Origin: Kineosporia sp. A_224
GTDB taxonomy: Bacteria > Actinomycetota > Actinomycetes > Actinomycetales > Kineosporiaceae
Direction of reading: 5' to 3'
Assembly (NCBI RefSeq): GCF_002198655.1
Contig: NZ_MWLN01000203.1
Span: 1 to 45,289 of the forward strand
Length of the DNA stretch: 45,289 nucleotides
A program made the translations under genes and the position numbers. Shown piece by piece: positions 39,209 to 45,289 of this stretch. The notes below the pieces were generated by a model. The model made no database searches, had not been told where the DNA came from, and saw only the letters and a program-made list of their open reading frames with translations. Each line of letters starts with the position of its first letter. The first letter of the stretch is position 1.

Positions 39209-40014
39209 CGGGCGCCTCCCACGGCGGGCGTGTCGGTGACCTTCGCCGCACGGCCGGCGAGGAAGGCCTGCATGCGCTCCTTGGCCTCGTCGCTGCCCTG
39301 GGCGACGGCGGCCATGAGCGACTCGAGGAGGTAGCCCTCCTGCGGGCCGGCGTCCGCGATCCGCGGCAGCGCCTGGAGGACGGCGAACAGGGTCACCGGG
39401 GCGACGGACGCCGCCCGACGGGCCAGCTCGAGGCCGGTGGTCATCCCCTCCCCCTCGGCGACGAGGTACTGGGTGAGCCCCGCGGCGTGCCCCTCGGCGG
39501 CGTCGTAGACGCGACCGGTGAGCATGAGGTCGGTCATCCGGGCGACGCCGATGAGGCGGGGCAGCCGGACCGAGGCGCCACCGCCGACGAAGATGCCGCG
39601 CTGACCCTCGGGGAGGGCGTAGAACGCCGACGGCTCCGCGACGCGCAGATGGGTGGCGGACGCCAGCTCGAGGCCGCCGCCGATGACCGCGCCCTTGAGG
39701 ACGCTGACGACGGGCAGCCGGCCGAGCTGGATCGCCTGGGTGACGCGGTGCCACATCCGCGAGTGGTGGACACCCTCGATCACCGAGGTCTCGCCGAGCG
39801 AGGACAGGTCGAGCCCGGCGCAGAAGTGGTCGCCGACGCCCGCGAGCACGGCCGCGCGGACGCCGTCCGGCGGGTCGAGGAACACCCGCTCGAGGCCGAG
39901 GATCGTCTCGTCGTCGATCGCGTTGCGCTTGTGCGGCCGGTCGACGAGGACGACGAGGACCTCGCCGTCGACCTCGACCCGCACGGAGGCGGGCAGGCCC
40001 GCGACACTGGTCAT
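39205..40014 (-). CDS. Enoyl-CoA hydratase/isomerase family protein
   Basis: This 269-residue crotonase has DRPHKRNAID near the N-terminus and the oxyanion-hole segments FCAGLDLSSL and GAVIGGGLELA. The usual catalytic glutamate region after the second hole reads LPEGQRGIFVGGGAS. It probably hydrates an enoyl-CoA made from the ligase product, although no acyl-CoA dehydrogenase is present, which suits a substrate that is already unsaturated, such as a cinnamate. It is first in the operon, with a strong leaderless promoter 6 nt upstream. Confidence 0.88.
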   Translation of the reverse strand: MTSVAGLPASVRVEVDGEVLVVLVDRPHKRNAIDDETILGLERVFLDPPDGVRAAVLAGVGDHFCAGLDLSSLGETSVIEGVHHSRMWHRVTQAIQLGRLPVVSVLKGAVIGGGLELASATHLRVAEPSAFYALPEGQRGIFVGGGASVRLPRLIGVARMTDLMLTGRVYDAAEGHAAGLTQYLVAEGEGMTTGLELARRAASVAPVTLFAVLQALPRIADAGPQEGYLLESLMAAVAQGSDEAKERMQAFLAGRAAKVTDTPAVGGAR

Positions 40015-40020
40015 GGCTCG

Positions 40021-40049
40021 ACGTTAGACATCGACTTGACTGCCGTCAA
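40021..40049 (-). promoter_or_regulatory. Promoter of the CoA-ligase operon with palindrome over the -35 box
   Basis: On the minus strand TTGACG (40049-40044), a 17-bp spacer and TAACGT (40026-40021) form a near-consensus promoter; 6 nt remain to the ATG at 40014, so the message is leaderless. An inverted repeat TTGAC-TGCC-GTCAA (40036-40049) covers the -35 box and is a good operator for the divergent PaaX-type regulator. Confidence 0.75.
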
Positions 40050-40077
40050 CAGATGGTCACACGTTGGTCGTGCGCCC

Positions 40078-40083
40078 TACAGT
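40078..40083 (+). promoter_or_regulatory. -10 box of a probable leaderless promoter for the PaaX-type gene
   Basis: TACAGT ends 6 nt before the GTG at 40090. TGGTCA at 40054-40059 could be a weak -35 box with an 18-bp spacer. Confidence 0.5.
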
Positions 40084-40089
40084 GCTCGG

Positions 40090-40968
40090 GTGAGCGAGGT
40101 GCGGGCCGTGACCACCGAACCGGCCGGCGACGACGAGGCCGCCGAGGCCTCTGCCGCGCTGCGGCCGCAGTCGGTGCTGCTCGTGTACTTCGGCGACTTC
40201 GTGGCCGACGAAGGAGTGCTCGTCGCGAGCAGCAGCGTCGTCGACCTGCTCGACCGGGTCGGCGTCGGCGAGGCCGCCGCCCGCGCGACGCTCTCCCGGA
40301 TGACCCGGCGCGGGCTGCTCCGGCGCGAGCTGCGCGGCCGGCGGGCGTACTTCGGCCTCACCGAGCACGGTCTGCGCACCGTCGTCGGCGGCCGTACCCG
40401 GGTCCGCGACGACGGGGTGGCGACGACGTCGCGCTGGGACGGCGCGTGGACCGTCGTCGCCTTCTCCATGCCGGAGACCTGGCAGCGCGAGCGGCACGAC
40501 CTGCGGGCCCGGCTCGGCTGGGCCGGGTTCGGCATGGTGCAGGCCGGGCTCTGGGTCGTCCCGCGCCGGGTGGACGTGTCGGCGGTCGTGGACGGGCTCG
40601 GCCTCGACGACCACCTCCGGGTCTTCGACGGGGCCCCGGCCGGCCCGACGGACGCCGGCCGCCTCGTCGCCGAGGCGTACGACCTCGACGCGCTGGCGCA
40701 GCGCTACACCGGCTTCCTCGGACGCTGGGCGGACGGCGCGCCCGCCCATGTGGGGCCCGACCCGCTGGTCCGCCTCGTCGTCCTCGGGACGGACTGGCTG
40801 CAGGTCGTCCGGGACGACCCGAGGCTGCCGCTGGAGTTCCTCCCCGACGACTGGCCGGCCGTCCCCGCCGAGACCCTCTACCGCTCGCTGCTCGACCGCC
40901 TCGCCGGCCCGGCGCTCGACCGGTTCCGGCTCGGGACCGACGTCATCCCCGACCCGCTCCGCGCCTGA
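40090..40968 (+). CDS. PaaX-family transcriptional regulator
   Basis: This 292-residue protein has an N-terminal winged helix (about 20-95, LLVYFGDFVADEGVLVASSS and ATLSRMTRRGLLRREL), then a middle domain with WTVVAFSMPE...RHDLRARLGWAGFG. The C-terminal domain ends LPLEFLPDDWPA, all typical of PaaX and PaaX-like repressors, which sense aryl-CoA thioesters. It diverges from the four-gene CoA-ligase operon and is the obvious candidate to repress it, with an aryl- or acyl-CoA as inducer. No phenylacetate (paa) genes are in the window, so it is not PaaX itself. The GTG at 40090 fits the -10 box and lacks a ribosome-binding site. Confidence 0.88.
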   Translation: MSEVRAVTTEPAGDDEAAEASAALRPQSVLLVYFGDFVADEGVLVASSSVVDLLDRVGVGEAAARATLSRMTRRGLLRRELRGRRAYFGLTEHGLRTVVGGRTRVRDDGVATTSRWDGAWTVVAFSMPETWQRERHDLRARLGWAGFGMVQAGLWVVPRRVDVSAVVDGLGLDDHLRVFDGAPAGPTDAGRLVAEAYDLDALAQRYTGFLGRWADGAPAHVGPDPLVRLVVLGTDWLQVVRDDPRLPLEFLPDDWPAVPAETLYRSLLDRLAGPALDRFRLGTDVIPDPLRA

Positions 40969-40980
40969 CCCGCCGGGCGG

Positions 40981-41754
40981 TCAGGAGAGCACGACCGCGA
41001 GCGTGAGCCCGACGACGAGCACGCTCTGGGCACTGTGCACGGCGATGCCGAACCACGCGCTGCGGAACCGGCGCGACGGCAGCGCGAGGAGCACCGTGTC
41101 GGCGACCGCCGCGGGCATCGACCACGGCTGGTGCACGTGGTAGAGCGCGAAGAGCACCCCGTTGACGACCCAGTCGTTGCGCCCGAACGCACCCTCCATC
41201 CGCGGCAGCAGGAACCCGCGGAAGAGCAGCTCCTCACCGAGCACCGTGTTGAAGACGGCCAGGACGACGACCAGGGCGAACCAGTCCCAGGCGCCGCGGA
41301 AGAGCGCCTCGCCCTGCGCGCCGGACAGGAGCAGCCCGAGGTCCCGGTCGGCCGGCACGGGCAGCGAGGGCACGAGCTGGAAGAGCGCGGTCCCCGCGAG
41401 CAGCGGGAGCAGCCACCACCAGGCGCGCGGCAGCCGTCGCCCGGTCCGCTCGTCCGTCGGGCCGCGCAGCCACAGCGCGTCCCGCACGCCCGCGACGGAC
41501 CCGGCCCGTCGCTCCCGCGCGACGAGCACGGCCACGAGCACGAACTGCCACACCAGACCTGCCGTCATGAGCAGCAGCAGCGACTGCGCGAGCGGGGCCG
41601 GGCCGTCGAGCCGGTCGGCGAGCCACGGCGCCGCGACCCAGGAGAGCAGCCCCATCGGGACGGCGGCCGCGGCCCACACCGCGAGCACGCCGCTGCGCGT
41701 GTACTGGGGAACCTGTTGTGCTGCAACAGCTCTGCGCAGGCCGGAGGTCGTCAT
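40981..41754 (-). CDS. CPBP-family intramembrane metalloprotease
   Basis: This 257-residue membrane protein has about seven hydrophobic segments. It carries the CPBP (CAAX protease/bacteriocin-processing) motifs GEELLFRGFLLP with the EExxxR signature, FALYHVH, and a later His in FGIAVHSAQS. The ATG at 41752-41754 is preferred; a start at 41811 would add a basic stretch with no homology signal. Members are implicated in bacteriocin immunity, prenyl-protein processing or stress response. It is convergent with the PaaX-type gene. The substrate is unknown. Confidence 0.85.
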   Translation of the reverse strand: MTTSGLRRAVAAQQVPQYTRSGVLAVWAAAAVPMGLLSWVAAPWLADRLDGPAPLAQSLLLLMTAGLVWQFVLVAVLVARERRAGSVAGVRDALWLRGPTDERTGRRLPRAWWWLLPLLAGTALFQLVPSLPVPADRDLGLLLSGAQGEALFRGAWDWFALVVVLAVFNTVLGEELLFRGFLLPRMEGAFGRNDWVVNGVLFALYHVHQPWSMPAAVADTVLLALPSRRFRSAWFGIAVHSAQSVLVVGLTLAVVLS

Positions 41755-41836
41755 CCGTCCAGTGCAGCGGACGGCGACCGGGCCGGACATCCGGCCGGCC
41801 ACCGTTCGCACCGGGGGCTGGCCCTACCCTGGATGC

Positions 41837-42037
41837 CTATCCGTTCTTGCCCTTCTTGTCCTCGGTGGGGCTCAGCTTGTCGTCGTCGACGCGCATGTGT
41901 CGCCCGTTCTTCGTGACGACCTCTGCGGAGTGTCCCCAGAACGGTTTGGGCCGGACGTCGTGGACGACGACCTCCTTGCCCGCGTCCGGGCCCTGGTTGA
42001 TCACCATCTTCTTGCCGCGTTCGGGCTTCTTGGCCAT
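41837..42037 (-). CDS. Small hypothetical protein
   Basis: This 66-residue, highly charged protein begins MAKKPERGKKMVINQGPDAG and continues with VVVHDVRPKPFWGHSAEVV and a lysine-rich tail. It lacks hydrophobic segments and cysteines. I do not recognise the family; the centre could form a small beta-barrel. Its ATG is at 42035-42037. The frame is well isolated between other genes, and the non-random, evenly charged composition suggests a real protein. Confidence 0.6.
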   Translation of the reverse strand: MAKKPERGKKMVINQGPDAGKEVVVHDVRPKPFWGHSAEVVTKNGRHMRVDDDKLSPTEDKKGKNG

Positions 42038-42154
42038 CCCCGTCGTCCCTTCCGTCCACCCCGTGCGGCAGGTGCGGGACGCACCGCCAGTCCCATGATC
42101 AGTCGGGCCGGGACGGGCGGGAAGGGCCGTACGGCGCAAGGCTGTCAACCGGTG

Positions 42155-42640
42155 TCAGGCGTCGCCGAGCGACCAGTACCGCGCCATGAGCTCGTGCGAC
42201 CACGCCGGCTGGCGGATCTCCCCGCGCGGGGCGAACTCGCTCATGTACGGCTTGACGTCGAGCACGGGGGTGGCGTGGATGGCGTCGAGCCCCTCGACCG
42301 AGAGCCGCAGGCCGTCGACGGCGAGCAGCCGGCAGCGGGACAGGCCCAGCCGGTTGCGCCGGTTGCGGGCGCGCTGCGCGATGATCCCGACCCGCGGCCA
42401 GTCCTCGCGGCCGCGCGGGTGCCGGGAGCCGGTCTCGACGATCTCCTCGTCGACGAGGTGGAACACGAAGACGACCTCGATGTGCGAGAACTCGTCGAGG
42501 CCGAGCGTCGCGTCGGGGTCGAAGCGGGTGGCGTCGAGCTCGATCACCGCGCGCTCGCCGCCCCAGTCGTCGTCGATCGCGGCCCTGCGGCCGCCGACGA
42601 CGTGGCCGACCGGGGTCATGACGAACTGCTCCTGGCTCAT
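42155..42640 (-). CDS. trmO: tRNA (N6-threonylcarbamoyladenosine37-N6)-methyltransferase, TrmO family
   Basis: This 161-residue protein of the TsaA/TrmO (formerly VirR/UPF0066) family begins FVMTPVGHVVGGR. It contains GLDEFSHIEVVFVFH, SRHPRGREDWPRVGIIAQR and the C-terminal HATPVLDVKPYMSEF, all hallmark segments. TrmO uses S-adenosylmethionine to methylate t6A37 of certain tRNAs. The protein is shorter than the E. coli enzyme because it lacks the C-terminal extension, which is common. Its ATG overlaps the stop of the upstream MFS gene (ATGA-type). The name is given at family level. Confidence 0.85.
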   Translation of the reverse strand: MSQEQFVMTPVGHVVGGRRAAIDDDWGGERAVIELDATRFDPDATLGLDEFSHIEVVFVFHLVDEEIVETGSRHPRGREDWPRVGIIAQRARNRRNRLGLSRCRLLAVDGLRLSVEGLDAIHATPVLDVKPYMSEFAPRGEIRQPAWSHELMARYWSLGDA

Positions 42641-43842
42641 GCCGCCATCCTGCCGCGTGCGAGCAGCCAGGCGGCGCAGGTCGCGGCGAGAACACCCGAC
42701 ACGACGAGCGGCACGACCCCCTGCCCGGGCCCGAGGTCCCACAGCAGGCCCGCCCAGAGGCCGGCGACGAGGACGGCGCCGCTCGTGAGGCCCTGGAAGA
42801 CGCCCTGCGCCCGGCCCCGGACGCCGTCCGGCACGAGCGAGGACACCCAGGCCTTGCCGACGCCGTCCGTGAACGCCGGGAACAGCCCGTAGACGGCGAC
42901 GAGCACGAACACCCAGGGTCCGCCGTCCACGAGCCCGAGACCTGCGTAGGCGACGGCGAACGCGACGAGTCCGGCGCCGTAGACGACGGCCGGCGGCAGC
43001 ATGTCCGCGAACCGGCCGGCCGGGTAGGAGCCGAGCGTGTAGACGGTGTTGAAGAGCACGTACGCAAGGACGACGTGCGTCGTCGAGACGCCCAGCTCCA
43101 TGACCCGCAGCAGCACGAGCGTGTCGGGGAAGTTCACCACCGCGAACAGGACGAGCACCGTGGCGACCCGCCAGAACCGTTGCGGCAGAGCCGGTACAGG
43201 GTTGCGAGGTACGGGCGGCGCGGCGGCCTGGTCCGTGGCGGGGACGGCGGGCAGGACGGGAGCGGGGACCGGGCGCCGCTCCCTGACGAGCAGCACGAGC
43301 AGGGCCGACAGGGTCGCCGGGACGACGGCCCACCAGAGCGCGCGGTGCAGGTCGCCGTCCGTCGCCGCGAGCGCGAGCAGCCCGAGCAGCGGCCCGATGA
43401 CGGCGCCGAGGCTGTCCCCCGCCCGGTGGAACCCGAACGCCCGCCCGAGCGCCTCCGGCGGCACCGAGGCCGCGATGAGCGCGTCCCGCGGCGCCGACCG
43501 GACGCCCTTGCCGAGCCGGTCGACGACCCGGCCCAGGAGCACGACCGGCCACACCGTCGCGGCCGCGACGACCGCCTTGCCGACGGCCGCGAGCCCGTAG
43601 CCGGCCCCGATGAAGACCGTGCGCCCGCGCCGGTCCGACCAGCGGCCCGCGACGTAGCGGCTGAGCCCGGCGGTGACCTCGGCCGCACCCTCGACCAGCC
43701 CGAGGACGACCGGCGGCGCGGCGAGCACGCCGGTGAGCAGCAGCGGCAGCAACGGGTAGAGCAGCTCGCTCGCCGCGTCCTGGGTCAGGGAGACGAGCGT
43801 GAGCACCACGAGGGTGCGGCTGAGCCATCGCGGTCGGCGCAC
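42637..43842 (-). CDS. MFS transporter
   Basis: This 401-residue protein has about 12 hydrophobic segments. After WLSRTLVVLTLVSLTQDAASE the loop 2-3 signature reads GRWSDRRGRTVFIGAGYGL, and a second such loop is GRVVDRLGKGVRSAPRDALI. The second half includes FADMLPPAVVYG and FPAFTDGVGKAWVSSLVPD. The block around DRxGKGxRxAPRDAL is frequent in a subgroup of uncharacterised actinobacterial and alphaproteobacterial MFS proteins. The GTG at 43840-43842 is preferred since upstream in-frame sequence is proline/arginine-rich and unlike a leader. The substrate is unknown. Confidence 0.83.
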   Translation of the reverse strand: MRRPRWLSRTLVVLTLVSLTQDAASELLYPLLPLLLTGVLAAPPVVLGLVEGAAEVTAGLSRYVAGRWSDRRGRTVFIGAGYGLAAVGKAVVAAATVWPVVLLGRVVDRLGKGVRSAPRDALIAASVPPEALGRAFGFHRAGDSLGAVIGPLLGLLALAATDGDLHRALWWAVVPATLSALLVLLVRERRPVPAPVLPAVPATDQAAAPPVPRNPVPALPQRFWRVATVLVLFAVVNFPDTLVLLRVMELGVSTTHVVLAYVLFNTVYTLGSYPAGRFADMLPPAVVYGAGLVAFAVAYAGLGLVDGGPWVFVLVAVYGLFPAFTDGVGKAWVSSLVPDGVRGRAQGVFQGLTSGAVLVAGLWAGLLWDLGPGQGVVPLVVSGVLAATCAAWLLARGRMAA

Positions 43843-44015
43843 CCCGCCATTGAACTCCCGGAGGCGGGGGCGGGCCCCGGACCATCCGCTGCGGGGATTT
43901 CTGCCGTCCTGGAGGTCTGACCGGCGGGGCTCCCCGGGGCACACTGACGGGGCAGGGCCACGGCCCCCGCGCGGCACACGACCGGCCCGGCGGGCCCGCG
44001 AGAAGGAGGCGAGGA

Positions 44016-44414
44016 GTGGACGGCGACCTCGATCGCCGGCTCGCGGCGATGGTGCAGCGGGCGCAGGTGCAGGCGCAGCAGATCCAGGACGTCCAGCGGG
44101 AGATCGGCGTCGCCACCGTGACCGGCCAGGCCGGCAACGGGATGGTCAGCGTCACCGTGCGCGGCACGGGTCAGATCACCGACATCAGCATCGACCCGGA
44201 CGCGGTGCGCTACTACGACGCAGGCACCCTCGGCGCGGTCGTGCTGGAGGCGGTCAACGACGGCGTCCGTCGGGCCGTCACGCTGGCTCGCGACCGCTAC
44301 GCGGAGGTCATGCCCGACACGGGACCGTTCGACCAGGTGCTCTCGCAGCTGGACGAGGGCGCGCAGCGGGAGCGGCCGACCTACGATCCCGGCGCGGACT
44401 ACGGCAGCTGGTGA
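44016..44414 (+). CDS. YbaB/EbfC-family DNA-binding-like protein
   Basis: This 132-residue protein begins with an alpha-helical stretch (LAAMVQRAQVQAQQIQDVQ), followed by a beta-sheet segment VATVTGQAGNGMVSVTVRGTGQITDISIDP and a second helix, the classic YbaB layout. YbaB proteins are nucleoid-associated dimers; actinobacterial paralogues are common in ESX/type VII secretion loci. The GTG at 44016 is preceded by AAGGAGG. It faces the EspC-like gene, with a hairpin between the stops. Confidence 0.85.
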   Translation: MDGDLDRRLAAMVQRAQVQAQQIQDVQREIGVATVTGQAGNGMVSVTVRGTGQITDISIDPDAVRYYDAGTLGAVVLEAVNDGVRRAVTLARDRYAEVMPDTGPFDQVLSQLDEGAQRERPTYDPGADYGSW

Positions 44415-44435
44415 CCCGGACCTTCGTGCCGTGAC

Positions 44436-44453
44436 ACCCGGCGGGGACCGGGT
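44436..44453. terminator. Short hairpin between convergent genes
   Basis: ACCCGG (44436-44441) pairs with CCGGGT (44448-44453) around a 6-nt loop, ending at the stop codon of the minus-strand gene. Weak. Confidence 0.35.
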
Positions 44454-44950
44454 CAGTGACCGGGCGCCGGCGCGGAGGCGCCGCCCGTCGTCCTGCTGAA
44501 GGCCTTGTTGACCCGCGAGTACTCCTGCGCAGCCTCGGTGTCGGCCCAGCGGTAGCTCTTGACCGTCTCACCGAGCGTCTCGGACAGCTCCTGGAGCTCC
44601 AGGTCGGCCGCCTCCAGCTCGGTGTTGGCCGCCCCGACCCGCCGGCGGTAGGCCATGAAGGCGTCGTTGGACGCCGCCACCAGCCCGAAGACGGTGGCCG
44701 GCATGCCGTCCATCGTTCGCACCAGCTCCTGACGTGTCCGCAGGGCGTGCACGGGCAGCTCGCCGATCCGTCCCGCCAGCGTCTCCACCTGCTGGGGGTC
44801 GACGAGGAACCCTCCCCCCGCCGCGCCGGCGCCGCTACCGCTCGCCTGGCCGGCGACCGTCGGGACGGGAGGACCGAAGCTGCCGCCCGGACCGTTCCAT
44901 GCGTCGGCTGCGAACGGACTCGCGCTGCGACCGACCGCGGGCTCGGCCAT
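44453..44950 (-). CDS. EspC/WXG100-like type VII secretion-associated protein
   Basis: This 165-residue protein has a Gly/Pro/Ala-rich N-terminus of about 48 residues and then a largely helical region beginning FLVDPQQVETLAGRIGELP, as in EspC-like (DUF2580) proteins. It continues with helices such as ASNDAFMAYRRRVGAANTELEAAD. A YxxxD/E-like element could be SYRWADTE near residue 137. It lies next to a YbaB-like protein and upstream of a Gly/Met-rich protein, a common arrangement near ESX loci. The ATG follows GGAGG. The family call is moderately certain; secretion is inferred. Confidence 0.65.
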   Translation of the reverse strand: MAEPAVGRSASPFAADAWNGPGGSFGPPVPTVAGQASGSGAGAAGGGFLVDPQQVETLAGRIGELPVHALRTRQELVRTMDGMPATVFGLVAASNDAFMAYRRRVGAANTELEAADLELQELSETLGETVKSYRWADTEAAQEYSRVNKAFSRTTGGASAPAPGH

Positions 44951-45013
44951 GGCGACCTCCAGATGGATGGGAGTGTGACGTGGAAGGACAAGGCGTGCTG
45001 CTCCGCGGGCGGG

Positions 45014-45289
45014 TCAGCGCCGCTGCTGCGGTTCTTCGCCGATGACGGCGGGGGTGACCATGGTCGCCTCGCCCCAGACGTCCTCGGTCTCGACCAGCCA
45101 GGCGGGCACTCGTCGGTTGCTGCCCTGCTCGCCCCCCGCACCGTGCGCACCCATGGGCATCATCGGCATCATGCCGCCGCCGTAGCCGCCGCCGCTGGTG
45201 CCGCCACCCATCGGAGCGACCCCTCCGACGCTGCCACCGGGGGCCGCACCGGCCTCGGTGAAGGCCACCGGCCTGGCCGCAGGCGGGCC
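45014..45289 (-). CDS. Gly/Met-rich C-terminus of a type VII secretion-type (PPE/WXG-like) protein, partial
   Basis: The frame enters from the right edge without a start and ends at 45014. The 91 visible residues have a Gly/Met-rich linker (GGGYGGGMMPMMPMG) followed by RRVPAWLVETEDVWGEATMVTPAVIGE. The closing (P)AWLVE(T)EDVWG pattern is typical of the C-terminal tails of large actinobacterial proteins next to WXG100/EspC genes. It is on the same strand as, and 63 bp upstream of, the EspC-like gene. A GTG within the window is possible but the frame stays open to the edge. Confidence 0.6.
   Translation of the reverse strand, partial: GPPAARPVAFTEAGAAPGGSVGGVAPMGGGTSGGGYGGGMMPMMPMGAHGAGGEQGSNRRVPAWLVETEDVWGEATMVTPAVIGEEPQQRR

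Noticed and set aside
41713-41729. CTGTTG-TGCTG-CAACAG inverted repeat at the start of the CPBP gene
   Set aside because: It lies within the first codons, is short, and has no partner site; could be chance.

Overview
The window is GC-rich, densely coded chromosomal DNA with frequent GTG starts and many ATGA or GTGA gene overlaps. Together with an ECF42 sigma factor, a DUF664/DinB-type protein and a type VII secretion-like edge, this points to an actinobacterium; a Micrococcales-type genome is plausible, but the genus cannot be fixed from sequence alone. I see no tRNA, rRNA, CRISPR array, insertion sequence or prophage. No gene-free stretch exceeds 300 bases.

Layout. (1) 1-6880: aromatic catabolism. 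pobA makes protocatechuate from 4-hydroxybenzoate, and the overlapping pcaHGBD genes open the ring and carry it towards 3-oxoadipate. An IclR-type regulator sits between them, and near-identical 17-bp inverted repeats lie at both the pobA and pcaH promoters. pcaC, pcaIJ and pcaF are not in the window. (2) 6991-12016: a small Cys-rich protein, an ECF42 sigma factor with its YCII-domain partner and a matching promoter, a CGNR zinc-finger protein, a DMT exporter and a B12-binding radical SAM protein. (3) 12017-14181: a less GC-rich two-gene island, a DUF4143 AAA ATPase and an IMP-cyclohydrolase-like protein, preceded by a 46-bp tandem repeat. (4) 14260-18251: housekeeping and accessory genes (GNAT-TPR fusion, Sua5-like, DinB, APH-like kinase, MarR regulator).

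(5) 18263-32133: a cell-surface polymer locus and the most striking part of the window. Four tandem paralogues of 865-909 residues each join a GT2 glycosyltransferase to a CDP-glycerol glycerophosphotransferase (TagF-like). They are flanked by a hexapeptide-repeat acyltransferase and an OafA-like acyltransferase. This looks like a variable locus for a poly(glycosylglycerol phosphate)-type teichoic acid. The GT2 domain of copy 2 carries a 582-bp patch of foreign codon usage, and copy 4 has lost its GT2 catalytic motifs.

(6) 32241-35301: a CoA-disulfide reductase/rhodanese fusion with a CsoR/CstR-type operator, then a Bcr/CflA-type MFS exporter. (7) 35302-40968: a four-gene translationally coupled operon (CoA ligase, enoyl-CoA hydratase, 3-hydroxyacyl-CoA dehydrogenase, amidohydrolase) divergent from a PaaX-family regulator. 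It resembles a beta-oxidative side-chain-shortening pathway and could feed the pobA/pca route. (8) 40981-45289: CPBP protease, small hypothetical protein, TrmO, MFS transporter, then the edge of a type VII secretion-like locus.

Many genes have a TANNNT -10 box only 6-7 nt upstream of the start codon, the signature of leaderless transcription.
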